DNA of 64,000 nt, from NCBI RefSeq assembly GCF_026151205.1, contig NC_087075.1, forward strand, positions 5,970,858 through 6,034,857, written 5' to 3'. This document shows positions 43,866 through 55,849 of this stretch, piece after piece. How positions within the stretch are numbered: the stretch's first letter is position 1; each line of letters begins with the position of its first letter. The stretch is from Bolinopsis microptera (taxonomy: Eukaryota; Ctenophora; Tentaculata; Lobata; Bolinopsidae). The translations under genes were made by a program, and so were the position numbers. Below the pieces are notes generated by a model. The model saw nothing but the letters and a program-made list of their open reading frames with translations. It did no database searches and was not told the origin of the DNA.

Positions 43866-45000
43866 CGGTCTTATAATAATTAGCGCCTGGAACTAATCCT
43901 AGCACTGAGTAACTGTGCTCTCAAATCACTAAATTAATAAGTTATTCGAATGCCTCGCCGTGATAATATAATGGTATCATCCACCGCAGTTGAGTAACGT
44001 TTTAATTTTTCGCCCAGCCCATTACTATTTATTGCCGTATTTTATACATATTTATGCATCCCCGCTCTCCACCACCAGATAGGATTTTTGCGCAACAGAG
44101 GGGCGAGACATTCAATAGACAATACATGGTTTTATGTATTAACGTCAGTAAAAAGATTGCTTTTAAATCGCAACTAGCGTAAAATACTATAAGTTACTCC
44201 CTAAACAACAAAAAACATGAACTTAACATGAACAACATGTGCTTAATAAAACTCTAAGATAAACTCCTTGTTAAGTTTGAAACATTTAATACCACACCAC
44301 ATTTGTAACATACGATGTAACTGAGTCGATATATTTTAATGTTGCCATTGGGTGGAAAGACCCCATACATCGTAGTCCGGTAGTTTCATTGAGAAGTCCG
44401 TATTTCTCATCTAAGATAAAGATAGGTTCACACCTCACACTTCACACACTTTCCTATGCGATACAAGTAGGTATGGTTACAAAAGAAACACCTCCTATGA
44501 GAATTAGTATTATAACTACTTAACTATAAGTGTAACTGATGTGTCTGATGTTGCAGTACAATTCGTCACTACTGTTACTGGTGATATCAAACCAATTATG
44601 TAATATTATAAGAGTGTATTTATAATGCGGATCACACATGTCATATATACACATACTTCAAAACCAACCCGTGTCTGTCTGATAGCTAGAGAACAACATC
44701 AAATTTTCTCAAAAGTATAAGACTCAGATTTTCTAGGACAAAATGTATGCAATCAAAGGACCTGAGGGTCATATCACCAAAACACAGATGTTGAGAGCAA
44801 AATGCACCTCCTGCACAAGTATGGGCCCACGAAAATCTTGAATTTTAAATAGAATTTCAAATAGAATCACACAAAAATATCAAAAGCAATCAAATCATAT
44901 AATAAAGTGAAATCCATGATGTGATGATATGCACTAAAATGAGAAATGAGTAATATAGACAACAGGGATTTAAGCTCTTATGAACATATTGTTAGCTTTT
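43866..45000. other. Intergenic, no gene recognised
   Basis: AT-rich; no domain, repeat array or RNA gene recognised. Confidence 0.5.
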
Positions 45001-45012
45001 AGGTAGACTGCC

Positions 45013-45283
45013 TCACATCTCTGTCTCGAGGAAATAATCAAGATCATACTCAAAGTCCTCCGGCAGAATTTTATCCCACATGTAGGAGGTCAATTTGCTT
45101 TTGAACTCAGAAATAGTCTCTATCTCACGTATAGCTAGAGGAATATGATTCCATTTGGAATGGGTCCTAAAGAAAAAGTTCTTAGCAAAAGCGTTAGAGC
45201 TTGCTCGTGGTAAGATTATTTTTTGGCGATTTTTTACAAATGGCAATTTCATAGATCTCTGTCTTATATACAAGGAATGGCGT
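45013..45283 (-). pseudogene. LINE C-terminal relic (CR1/jockey type)
   Basis: The minus-strand frame reads PRASSNAFAKNFFFRTHSKW, then NHIPLAIREIETISEFKSKL, and ends at a stop near 45013. The F-x-R-x3-W-N-x-I/L-P block followed by a FKSKL block is the usual C-terminus of CR1/jockey-like LINEs. Everything upstream, including the reverse transcriptase, is missing; the frame runs into a MITE copy. Confidence 0.65.
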
Positions 45284-45438
45284 GCCACACCCACTGTAAT
45301 TAATTAAACTTGACGAAACTTTCAGGAAATCTAAGTTTGACCCATATCTATAATCCCTGAAATTTCTGTGCAATGCTAAGAAAAATTACGTGAGTAATTA
45401 AAGGGTTGCGTGTGGGCAGTTACTTCTGGCCCACCCTG
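45282..45438. mobile_element. Mariner-like MITE family C, copy 3
   Basis: Ends ggcccaccctg before TA at 45439; body as in the other copies. Confidence 0.6.
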
Positions 45439-45647
45439 TAGCTTCATAGTAATCTGCGGGACGGTACCCATCTTAGGAAATAGGAAAGTGGTATAACCAG
45501 GTACTTGCAATTGCGGTTTATAATGGAACACATTTCGAAACATTAAAAGCTTTTTGTATTCCATTTAGTGGGCGGCGCTCAGTCTGTCATTCCGCAGAAT
45601 TTTTAAAACAAATGGCAGTTTTATGGAGCTCTATCTGGGATACAGGG

Positions 45648-45816
45648 ATTGGCGTGCCACACCCACTGTAATAAATTAAATTTGACGAAACTTTCAGGAA
45701 ATCTAACTCTAAGTTTGACCCATATCTATAATCCCTGAAATTTCGGTGCAATTCTAAGAAAAATTACGTGAGTTATTAAAGGCTTGCGTGTGGGCAGTTA
45801 CTTTTGGGCCACCCTG
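45648..45816. mobile_element. Mariner-like MITE family C, copy 4
   Basis: Ends gggccaccctg before TA at 45817; nearly the same as copy 3 apart from a small insertion. Confidence 0.6.
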
Positions 45817-45992
45817 TAGCTTCATAGTAATCTGGTGCCCACCTTAGGAAATAGGAAAGTGGTCAATTGTCAAAACATGACAGGTACCACTTGCAATTGC
45901 GGTTTATAATAGAACACATTTAGAAACATTAAAAGCTTTTTGTATTCCATTTACTGGGCGGCGCTCAGTCTGTCATTCCGCAGAATCTTTAT

Positions 45993-48261
45993 GAACACAA
46001 TAGCCTGGGATCCCCAGGTTGAGATAAGTATTCCACCCAATCAGATAATGGAAAACAACATTTGGAAAAAAAAAACCAATAGTCTTACACACAAATGCAA
46101 TTATTAAAAAAAGTAGTTCTGATGCCCGAAAAGCAACGTTAATTAAGATAGACACCTGCAAGATTAATTAGTCCGGCGCAGAAAATAAACCATTAATTGC
46201 AGGTGCAGCCTGAATACTAGCATCTCGTCCTAATTAAAGGTAGTCTGAAAGTTCAATAGAATGTCTCATAATGAAAGCTACAGAGATCTAAATACAAGGT
46301 ACTATAGAGCACCTGTTATAAAGACTGGCGAATCATACCCAAACCAGCAATAACTGGCGCATGAATTATCAGAATTATGCAGTAATGAAGATCATGTCCA
46401 TTCTTATATCTGCTTGTACGCTTGGTTGATTCTCTAGCTAATTCAAAACTCGATAAATCTAAGCAATTACCCCACACACTTTGGGACCCAATCTAGCTGA
46501 ATTGAAAATATCACAACGATAAATTCGTGTCCCTACCCGGAAATCCACCGACTATTCTTCATAATTATTTAGTATTAACCTCGCGTCAACTTATTGAATC
46601 AAAATACAAGCTGTTGGATTTATCAACAAATCGATTTTTATCAATAGTTCCAGGTGCCTGCCATGCACGACGCATTTGCACGTGCCTATCGTTTTTTTTC
46701 GGGGTCTAATTATCCTAACATTGTCAAGGTGCTGAACAGTATGAGTATCCACTAGCCAGGTGTATTATCATCGCAGCTGGTGTTGGAGATAAGGTAACTA
46801 TGATTAGAATATAATGAGATACTCCGGTCTCTAGACCATCTAGCTCATTATGAGCGTGAAGTTCCAGAGACCGGAGACCATGGACCGGAATATGTTTCTG
46901 TGAATCCGAGTGATGACGAGCTTTTTAGCAAGGAAATTGGCATTAGTCGTGCTAATTGGCATTAGTCGTGCTAATTGGCATTAGTCGTGCTGCTGTGAAT
47001 GATTTATAAATGTTTCAGGGAAAAAATCCTTTTGTTAAAGGTTTACTGTTTAATTGCTACCCGCCAGTTTTATCAGTATATGTGCGAAAAATTATTATTG
47101 AGTGTGGTGACCTACAAATATTCCCAGAAGGGCGAACTTCTGTAGGCAAAATAGGCAAATAATATAATAGCTCCGGAAGAAGAACAAGTTGAAGGCGAGA
47201 AACGGCGGAGGTTGGAATGATTGGCATTTATTAACATTATACCGTAAGCAGCATCGTAGGTAAGGGCCACTACTATACCATAGAACTATACATACCGGAA
47301 GGTACCGTTGTTCGAGCCAACCATTTAGTGGCGAATAAAATTGGCAAATCTACCTTCCTACAAAAATCAAAGCTTCTAATAATCGAGGTTACTACTAGTT
47401 ATGAAGAGGCCGTCTTTAATAAAAAATGCCGCCAATAAAGTAGGCCACCACTGCTAAACAGTCGCTGAGTTCTCATCAAGTAAATAATAATTCAGCTTTG
47501 AGTAGTGATCAGTACGTGGTCAGAGTACGAAGGTGGTCTCCCTGACTCGCATGAGTTTCTTTGAGTATACCAATAATTATAAACATCTGCCAGTCTTGTC
47601 CATGATGCTTCGAAATCAGTAAGCACATTCTTTCTTTTTTGTTTGGAACATCATCAAGTTTAATAAGCTATCCGGTGCGTGCTTAAATATAAATGTTTAA
47701 TTAAATTGTGGTATAAATAATAATGTGATTGACGGTAAATTATCTGATTTAAATATTCTAAAAAGTTAAAATATTGAAAAGCTGTATGATAAGCAAAACA
47801 ATAATATATACATAATCTCGAATACATTATTGCTATAAAACAGCATAACTTACGAGACATATTTAAATGGTACGAAAGTCGGTGGTTTTTCGAAAAAAAA
47901 AACACCATATTTTCGCACTACCAAAATTTAGGTCATCATCATTGTTTTCCCCATATTATTTTTCACGTATTTTCCTTAATTATGACTTGATCAATCTAAT
48001 ATCTACTTATCAATATAGTAAGTTATAAATAGGATTCATCACAATTAATGAACACTAGTATTCGATTATGAATTGCTTTAAAAATGATATTGGATACGTT
48101 CCATTAAAAATAAGCAAGCTCTGACACTACTTTATTATATTGGCCACAGCGGTGATATTTCGGGATTAGTAGTAAATCTTTCAAAGTACGAAATATCTCT
48201 TTAAAAGAGCATCCTAGGCACCTTATAGATATCAAAACGCATAAAAAAGAAAACAAAAACA
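45993..48261. other. Intergenic, no gene recognised
   Basis: Contains a 19-bp repeat in three copies (ttggcattagtcgtgctaa, 46935-46990) and an inverted ccggtctct/agagaccgg pair near 46834 and 46872. No gene recognised. Confidence 0.5.
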
Positions 48262-48618
48262 TCAACCATCTTCTAACTTCTTCCACTCCTCCCTATCTAA
48301 AGCTAAAAATCTAAGGTCTTCGAAATCAGTCAAATTCTTAAGTCTAATATCAAGATTTCTACTAGTCAAGTCTTTTCTAATAACATCTAATAAGTTTAAA
48401 CATGGTCTACCCCGTCTCCCTTCCATAAAAATATCAGAATTTATAGCAAATAACATAGAGGTGTATGCTGGTGAGTCTTCCTGTCCTCTTAAGATATGTC
48501 CTAACATTCTCCATCGAAACTTAGAGACTCTCACAGACAAGGGAGTGACATAACAACGAGCATAGAGTGCCTCATTAGAAATAACCCCAGTAGGCCATCT
48601 GATGTTGAGGATTCTTCG
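48262..48618 (-). pseudogene. LINE C-terminal relic (RTE-like)
   Basis: An open minus-strand frame without needed ATG reads RRILNIRWPTGVISNEALYA, then VSKFRWRMLGHILRG and EGRRGRPCLNLLDVIRKDL. The RRILNIRW, RW-x-MLGHILR and RRGRP blocks in this order match the RTE-like tail seen at 1600-1900, though it is a different subfamily. No stops in 119 codons; the upstream reverse transcriptase is absent. Confidence 0.7.
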
Positions 48619-49490
48619 GAGGTGTTTATTTCGGGATTAGTGGAAGATAACAAACACTGTCGGTCTACTATACGTCCTCTGGAGGATTATAAGTTAAGTT
48701 GAGGCTAACTTTCAAAGGCCCCGGAGAAATTGTTTACAAGATGGAACAGCTACGTATAACTAACATTATAAGCTATTATATATTTAGGTACATTACATAT
48801 ACGAATCGATAAAACGGAGTACGATGGAGGCTTGAAGTCGTCTTTTCTCGATCAGCGTGCCTTCAGGAATCTCTAATACAAAGCCGAACCGCATGGAGAA
48901 CGGCACTATGCACAAGACAACGGCACCTTGTCTTTATGTTTAGCTTGTACTAGCTATTGCCGGCTATTGTATAAGTTGCTGGGGTGGAATCGAAATCCCA
49001 AAAACACAGGCTGAATAAAATGTGTGCAATTGCAAAGCGATCTATAAGACTGCTATATTTGGTAACATCCTCGATTTTGATCATAAAGAATACTACTTAA
49101 CATGTGCACGTTCGAGAACTTATAATAAACATATACAATGGCTAGCAAGAACTACTGTCTTGAACACACTAAACCGCTGCACTGCAGTCACTGAGCAGAA
49201 CATTATCATTGATTATGAATCCGGAGAATCTGCACATGTATCATACATTTATGGAACTATTCAAAATCCTTGAATTTGATGTCCCTAGTCAGTCCATTAA
49301 AGATCTTTTCAAGTTCTGGCCTAAAAATGAAAAACTTCGTCTGACGATTTGGAAAATTTGGGTTCAGTTGTCGTCTTGGGATTTACGCTGATTGGGCACC
49401 CAATTAAGCTGATTGGGTGCCCAGTTAACTGACTGTTAACTGTTTGGGAACTAGGTTCAATTGGGTTCAGTCGTCGGTCACCCTTATATT
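48619..49490. other. Intergenic, short coding-like frames
   Basis: Frames at 49022-49273 and 49209-49391 overlap in different phases and could be one frameshifted fragment, but no motif was recognised. An ATTGGGCACCCAAT palindrome occurs at 49391-49430. Confidence 0.4.
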
Positions 49491-49504
49491 ATAAAGAACG
49501 TGAT

Positions 49505-49690
49505 ATTTGGCTCTCGGAGTTAAAGGAGATTGCGCAAATTTGGTCCTCAGATTTAAAGAAAAAATGCGCAATTTGTCGCGGAGAACTGAAAAATCGCGAT
49601 TTGTCGCGAGGATCTGAGAAAATCGCAATTTTTCGCGGCAAACTTCAAAAATCGCGATTTGTCGTGGAGAATGGGAAAAATTGCGATTCC
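49505..49690. repeat. Diverged tandem repeat, unit about 42 bp
   Basis: About four to five copies built around aaatcgcgatttgtcgcg, an internally palindromic core. Confidence 0.75.
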
Positions 49691-50289
49691 GCACGTGCCG
49701 ATTCCCTTTTGACTTTGGCGTGTAGTAGGAAAAATATTAAAAATGAAGCTCCCCTTTAATCTTCCCTGCTATAGAAAGTTTTAAATCATGTTTGAAACTC
49801 GAATCAAGATCAACACGTTTAACCGAAAATGGAATAAACATAGAATTATAACTAAGCAGTGGTATAGAGCAGTAAACACTGGGGTAGACTAGGTTCAGAG
49901 AAAAAAGTTCGTCACCGTATCGTCAGAACCAAAAATACGTAGGTACATGAATCTCGCTTCAAGTTCAATCACTGCACAACGGATATAATAATATATCATT
50001 ATATTTAATGATAATATTAATGGTCAACCAGAGGGGATATAGGTGATGATGTGGGATAAACGAGTCCAGCCTAATATAGTATTAAGTGTGACAAAGTGCT
50101 GACTAATTGAGCTATAAAATGACTAGAGCTATAAAATGACAACGACGTTATGGCTACAACAAGTACGTTATTGGAATTTTAACCTGAGCCTGTTATGTAC
50201 GGCACACACGCGTGATCAGTCACGCTCGCAAATTTGTGTCAGAGTCTAAAGAGTAAAACCGTTGTTTTACATATCTGCGCGCGCGCCAA

Positions 50290-50393
50290 TCAGAGGCTGC
50301 CACGTGACTGGTTGCCAGGGCGATTGGTTGTCACGTGACTGGTTACCAAGGCGGATGATCGTCACGTGACTAACACGGTACTTGTCACGTGTT
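50290..50393 (+). promoter_or_regulatory. CACGTG box cluster
   Basis: Four CACGTG sites within about 100 bp (at 50300, 50331, 50362, 50386), mostly as TCACGTGAC. Such sites bind bHLH-ZIP factors such as USF/MITF-TFEB. They lie just ahead of the small membrane-protein ORF, so a promoter role is inferred. Confidence 0.45.
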
Positions 50394-50501
50394 GCAGAGG
50401 TCCGTGAGACTAAATTAGAAGACAGAAAGTGCAGAGGAAAGTTATCGCTATTATCGGCTATCGCCCTTAACATCTATCTTACCATTACAAGTGTTTATTT
50501 T

Positions 50502-50690
50502 ATGAAGCTGATGCAGAAGAGAAATGTTTCCCGGAAGATAAAACTTTGTGATCGAGAAAACCTTACTAAAACATTGTTTACCCTGGTCACCCTGTTCGGC
50601 CTGTTGACTGTGTATATTGCAATGTTTCGTGAATTTCGCATCTTCTTCAGCGGTTACAAGCAAAAGCTTGAGTCGTTCACGAATAAGTGA
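50502..50690 (+). CDS. Small membrane protein, hypothetical (62 aa or longer)
   Basis: The first in-frame ATG gives MKLMQKRNVSRK and 62 residues to TGA at 50688. The frame is open further upstream to about 50382 and there encodes another hydrophobic stretch (LLSAIALNIYLTITSVYF), so either a non-AUG start or an upstream exon joined at the ttgcag acceptor ending 50396 could add a helix. The second hydrophobic segment is TLVTLFGLLTVYIAMF, followed by a basic tail. This suits a small one- or two-pass membrane protein. No family recognised. The CACGTG cluster directly upstream supports a real transcription unit, but chance is not excluded. Confidence 0.35.
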   Translation: MKLMQKRNVSRKIKLCDRENLTKTLFTLVTLFGLLTVYIAMFREFRIFFSGYKQKLESFTNK

Positions 50691-51616
50691 CTAATGTTAA
50701 AAGTCATCTGGAATTAAAACAGACGAATTTACAAACAAGCATGCCATATAGCTTAGATTATTAAATACTGCTGTTTAAGTTGAACAAAATGTTTAGTTCA
50801 ACAAAATGATTGAAAGCTCTGTTCCAATCATTAAAGCATTAATTCAACCAAGAATATTAAATAATTAAAATGTTGAGTTGAAATTAGTACTGAGTTAACA
50901 AAAACTTTAATTATCACTAATTTGTCCATCTTGTTGTTGGGTATAATTTCTGGAACAACAATAGCATTATGATAATATTAATATTATATGCAGGGTAGAT
51001 TATGGTTGCTCTGACAAACCTGCCGTACGCCCGTACTAGCATTACGAAGCCTGTAATGACAGTCCTGCCAGCCTGAAGAGAAGGTTTGTCTAGCATAGTT
51101 CATCACATGATTACAGATTCCCAAGAATTGTTCATGATTATATTTTACACAAACGGGAAACCCGAAAACAGGAAATGAATAAAAGTAACTCCGTTGAAAC
51201 ATTACATAATAAACTGATAGCGGTTATTGTCGTAAATAAAAGTTAAAATTGAACCACTTTAAAGATCGTTAAATTGCTCGTTTACCGGACAGTCTTTAAG
51301 AATCCTATAATGAGTTATATAGTAATATTAATTAGTATTACCTAAAATATATTGCCACTGTTTAAAGGGTTAAAGCATGAAGGATCTCTACGTGAATTTT
51401 AAATGGTTCATTCACGGCCATTCACAACAACTGCATTTGCCACTATTAAGATTTTAAAGGATTAAAGCATGAATGGCGTCTACGTCAACGTGGGTCGTGG
51501 GAAGCTTCGTGAAATACGATGCTGACTTGCATTACCTAACCAGATTCGCAACACCTCGACACTTGTGAATCTTGAGATGGTAAGTATTACGGTGGAGTTG
51601 ACGTAGGTGGGTGTCA

Positions 51617-51650
51617 CGTGGTTGGTAAGTCACGTGGCAAGTCACGTGGT
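51617..51650 (+). promoter_or_regulatory. CACGTG triplet
   Basis: Three gtcacgtgg sites spaced 12-16 bp apart, about 360 bp upstream of the candidate signal-peptide exon. Further single sites occur at 51866 and 51898-51925 (variants). Confidence 0.4.
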
Positions 51651-52002
51651 AAGCTTTGTGATGGGAGGAGGGATGAAATGTTATGACGTACACTCGCCAG
51701 CGCCTCAAATTCCTGTTTAATTCCTGTTTAATTCCTGTTTAATTCATGAGGTGATGACACCTTCCGTCAAACATCCAGTTATGACTCTACTCTGCAGTCT
51801 GCACACATAATCTACACACATGGTTTTCACTCACAGGTAAGGACAAATCTGCCAGGTAATGATACCACGTGTCCACACTGATTTCCTACACGCGGTCTAC
51901 ACGTGGTCTACAAGTGGTCCATCACCGCAAAGAATATGTCATAATTACCGACTGACCAGCTCGTTTCTTACGAGCAAATATTTCAGTAATAATCAGTTCA
52001 AA

Positions 52003-52056
52003 ATGAAACGTCTGTTTTCTTTGTTTGTTGTTTGCGTGTTGATGCACTATGTCGAG
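52003..52056 (+). CDS. Ly6/uPAR-like gene, candidate exon 1 (signal peptide)
   Basis: ATG in the context aaaATGA opens MKRLFSLFVVCVLMHYVE, a textbook signal peptide: basic start, then a hydrophobic core. The best donor (GAG/GTTAGT) follows base 52056 and leaves phase 0. The next exon needs phase 1, so either a weaker donor 4 bases later (A/GTTTTT, phase 1) is used or another first exon exists. It is placed with the downstream exons because of order, strand and the secretory role expected of the family. Confidence 0.45.
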
Positions 52057-52149
52057 GTTAGTTTTTTGTGTTTTTTGTTTCAGATACTGCCGTCAGAGGA
52101 ACAACTCCACCGAGGAATATTTTAAGAAGCTCTCGACCTATAAAGGATA

Positions 52150-52479
52150 ATCTCTGGAGTTAAATCTTTCGATTAGAATATAACGTTCGTAAAATTTGAA
52201 AATAAAACGAACATAAGACGCCAACATAGACACAATCGTATGTTGATTTGCCATTGATATCTCAGAAAGATAAAAATGTAGGGAAGATTCCAAATATCTG
52301 TTTATCTGTTTGACTGGGTCGAATGCTTTTATAAATATAAGTATAACCTTTTAACTAGTATGAAGAAATACAAATCGGCCAAGAAATGAATAATTTAGGT
52401 CCCGAAAAATGAACCACCAGGCGTTGTCAAAATCAGGAAATGAGTTAGACGGATTCCCGGAATCCGGGATTCCGGCTAG
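52150..52479 (+). mobile_element. Helitron family B, diverged copy
   Basis: The 3' end is clear: gttagacgg, a ccggaatccgg hairpin, then CTAG before T at 52480. Internal blocks (gactgggtcgaatgc, ggccaagaaatgaat, aatgaaccaccaggcgttg) match other copies. The 5' limit is uncertain. Confidence 0.55.
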
Positions 52480-53167
52480 TATTTACAACTTACTGACATT
52501 GACAAGTAAAGCTGCATTGTAGAGTATTTGTCAAAGAAATTTTAGATTGGAATCACCCGTATAACTGACCAGATCGCACGTGAAGTGACGTGATGTCGGA
52601 AAGGTTACGTGATTTCTGGCTGAGACTCGTGTCTGACTACAGGAACATACTACAAGCCATTAGACCAAAAAGTCTAAAAGTGGTGAGGCTGAAAATTCTG
52701 TATATTCAAAATATATATCTGATTGAAGGTGTATTGGGAAAGAATAAAGAAGGAAGCTTCAAAGTTCTTTCTTGTCATTTAAAGTTATGGTATGCCACAG
52801 AGTATGGATAAGTCGGTAACAGTGAATGGTGATATGATCTCACATTCCGTAGTAACTGACCGTAGTAACTTCTTCGAGTCGAAGAAGTGGTTAGGTTATC
52901 ATCATCATAACCCGACAGTTTACTATTTTATGACCAATTGTGTAGTTGGTCTTTTGGACATTGTTGCCACTATGCCAGCAACCAATGGAAATAAACGTTT
53001 ATGTAATCAATCTAATCGGCAAATGAAGCGTTATTTTTAGCGGTTTTATTAATTCAAAGCAAACCAATCGAGTGACGAGTAAGATATTTGAAATATAGCT
53101 CGTAAATTTTGAACGGAGTCCAGCAATTACTCTTCCAGTTTGTCTTTAAATTCAACACTCTAATCGG

Positions 53168-53312
53168 GGATTACGTACTTCTAGCTCACTATTACGTACT
53201 TCTAGCTCACTATTACGTACTTTTAGCTCACTATTACGTACTTCTAGCTCACTATTACGTACTTCTAGCTCACTATTACGTACTTCTAGCTCACTATTAC
53301 GTACTTCTAGGC
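53168..53312 (+). repeat. 21-bp minisatellite, about 7 copies
   Basis: Unit attacgtacttctagctcac; open in one frame (LAHYYVL) only because the period is divisible by three. Confidence 0.95.
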
Positions 53313-53489
53313 GGTCCAGCGACAAGCCAAGCGGCGGTGTATGAGATGCTACGACATATCAGCAGCAGGGTCCGCTTGGTTTTTAGCGGACGAGAAAACC
53401 GCTGAAGCAATTCAGCGTTTCTACGATGAGGCTGAGGAAGAATCAGTCGACGGGGAGATATTAGAGGCCAGCTCAAAAAGTGGTATGTA
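53313..53489 (+). pseudogene. Coding-like segment with a frame change
   Basis: GC-richer than its surroundings. One frame reads GGPATSQAAVYEMLRHISSR; from about 53370 another frame reads SAWFLADEKTAEAIQRFYDE and continues EAEEESVDGEILEASSKSG to a possible donor (AGTG/GTATGT). Joined by eye they look like one acidic protein interrupted by a single indel, or a true exon starting at the gcagcag acceptor. Family unknown. Confidence 0.35.
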
Positions 53490-53987
53490 ACTAGGATTGT
53501 ACCAACAGTTGTAGGGATTAATATTTTATAATGTTGGCGCAATGGGCTAGCCGTTAGAATTATATACTAATCTGGGAACCTAGGACTACTTATGAGTCTA
53601 GATAACGGCGACCACACCATTACAATGAATATGCTGAATAGTTATGCAAATCATTTACAAATGTTCAAGTTAAACATCAATGAATCTGTGGAGAGACGTA
53701 TAAGTTAAGGACCCCAATTTTGTTATCATTAGTCAACATGGACTTTAAATGACTTTAAATTACTTTAAGTTTTAATGGACTTTAAATAACGATTTCTGGT
53801 ATTCGTTCTCCGAAGACGAATTGTACTCGATTTATTAACGAGTAATCAAAAGAAATATTTATGACTTAGAGTGATTTAACTCAATCGTGGTCACAACTTA
53901 AATTTTTTCTCTCTTTCTCTGCTATTGTCGAACGTCGCTGGCCTCCTGCCGTAAAATTGTATATGTTAACAAAAATATGATTTTCAG

Positions 53988-54099
53988 GGGGAAAGTTGCG
54001 GAACTGTCCGATTTTCCAGAATGTAACTACAAATTCCACGGATAGTCCGGACGTTGTGGAATGTGAAGTTTGGGAAGTCTGCACTACAATACACCTAAC
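53988..54099 (+). CDS. Ly6/uPAR-like gene, exon 2
   Basis: A strong acceptor (gattttcag) ends at 53987 and a donor (CTAAC/GTTAGT) follows 54099. Between them, entering in phase 1 and leaving in phase 2, the frame reads GKLRNCPIFQNVTTNSTDSP, then VVECEVWEVCTTIHLT. It starts with the L-x-x-C type entry and carries three cysteines and two NxT/NxS glycosylation sites, as the first finger exon of Ly6/uPAR proteins does. The phase 1/phase 2 pattern is the one known for this family. A TGA lies in frame just before the acceptor, confirming the exon boundary. Confidence 0.55.
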
Positions 54100-54871
54100 G
54101 TTAGTGGAGCTTATCCAAGATTTCAAAAAACTGGAACCTAAAAAGTAAAATGTTATCCAAAATTTAGATGAAAAATCTCAGTTTTGTATGTTGTCAAATA
54201 GTTTGTGAGACATCAAAACAAACAATGCAAGTAAAACCCCTCTTTACTTTGACCCTTATTAGCTTATTACTTTAACGAACACTTATTTATGGAGCAAATG
54301 AAAGGGTTCACTTAAATAGCAGTATAATTAAATCGTAAATTACCATGTCTATTACTATCACGTCATGATGCTCGAGAATTTGATTCGAAGGCGGATGACG
54401 AGTGAGCCATTATAAAAGAATAATTGTATCACGTGAATATATTGACATGGGGTAAACGATAACTTCACTATTTTATAATAGAATTAAGATTATAAATAGT
54501 GGAGGCTATTATCAGTAATTAGTAGGTACAATATAATGCCATTCCAGATATCCATAATCCATATTCCAGACATGGCACATGCTAATACATATCACGTGGC
54601 ATGCTAATACAGGTCACGTGGCGCGTTTATATGCGACTCGCAGTGAGATATTCATCAATCATCTCACACGACCAAACCTCGTGACATGAATAAAGAAGTT
54701 GGGGGTACAGTTATATAATAGACCACAGACGTGAACAATTACACTTGAGTCTAATCAACATAATCACGGTCACATGATTTTATTTAAATAAATTTAATAA
54801 ATTGAAGGATTGCCGGGCGGGCAGGCGCCCTTTACTGAGGTTGTATTACCGCTGTATCGATAGTAACTGGT

Positions 54872-54943
54872 AACATGCGGTAACATGCGGTAACATGCAG
54901 TAACATGCGGTAACATGCAGTAACATGCGGTAACATGCGGTAA
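54872..54943 (+). repeat. 10-bp tandem repeat, about 7 copies
   Basis: Unit gtaacatgcg with some gtaacatgca copies. Confidence 0.93.
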
Positions 54944-55096
54944 CGTTATATTTTACTAATACTAGTGATTCGGCCTGAATAACTGTCTCAAAATTCAAAT
55001 AAAGTAATCTGCCGAGATCTTATTCTTCACAGTCAACCAATCCTGGATTAATCTACGTTGAAAACAAGCTTTCAAACACAAGGAAACATTTTACAG

Positions 55097-55185
55097 GGTA
55101 ACAGTGGACTACCAAATGCCTCTCACGCCAGTGAACGCAAGTTTTGATATGATTCAAAGTGTGAGGGGATGTGCTCTGGAAAACA
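55097..55185 (+). CDS. Ly6/uPAR-like gene, exon 3
   Basis: Acceptor ttttacag ends at 55096. Entry phase 2 matches the exit phase of exon 2 (AC+G gives Thr). The frame reads VTVDYQMPLTPVNASFDMIQ, then SVRGCALEN, where R-G-C-A is the hallmark of the third finger in Ly6/uPAR domains. Two donors are possible: A/GTAACG after 55185, leaving phase 1, which fits the strong acceptor of exon 4; or AGG/GTGAGC after 55202, leaving phase 0 and adding NASLR. Both keep the frame with a suitable exon 4 acceptor. Confidence 0.55.
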
Positions 55186-55849
55186 GTAACGCCAGTCTCA
55201 GGGTGAGCTAAGATCTATTTATGTATCAGCCCACAAGAAAATATAAATAATAGTAAAATATTACAAATATTATATAAATAATAGTGAAATATAACAACAA
55301 GAGTTGAGATCTATATAAATATATGTCAGAGTTCAGACCACAATAAAATATAAACTACAGTAAAATGAAATAATAAATACATAGAAAAAATTAAGTTATT
55401 ACCTTGAATATTTGGTCAAATCAATTTTTGAATGAGTTGAAGTGGTGTGGTGCTGCCTGCTGTGAATAAATTAAGAAAATAAAAGTGCATCATGGAAGAA
55501 TCGATAACAACATCGCAACATTAATCGAGTTCTGTGTTTATAATAAATAGAGCGACGAGTTTAAGCAACAAGTTTTACACACAGTCACAATAATCTTCAC
55601 GTTATCCTAAGTGTGATGAATTGGAGCAGTGGAGCACCTTTATGATTGTAAAACGTTCAATAATTGGTCAAGTAACACTGGTTGCTACATAAGTGCAAAT
55701 ATCTTATACTTGCAGTTGCTGAGTTGCCGCTGAAATATTACTCGAAACCACTTTAACTAAGTTAATTCTAGATAAAGACTTTAGGTTAACCTTAACATCA
55801 CGTGGAGCTTTCCTAGCACTGTTTCATTACCTCCCCTGAGTAATATGAA

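Larger units (their letters stand above)
45232..45992. repeat. Tandem duplication of a LINE-end/MITE cassette
   Basis: 45232-45598 and 45600-45992 each contain a short LINE-derived piece (atggca.tttcatag.), a mariner-like MITE C copy, and the same 160-bp flank ending in the family D block (gggcggcgctcagtctgtca). Confidence 0.8.

Noticed and set aside
43950-43995. tRNA-like stretch (cctcgccgtgataatataat)
   Set aside because: It has no B-box (GGTTCGAATCC-like) and cannot be folded into a cloverleaf with proper acceptor stem.
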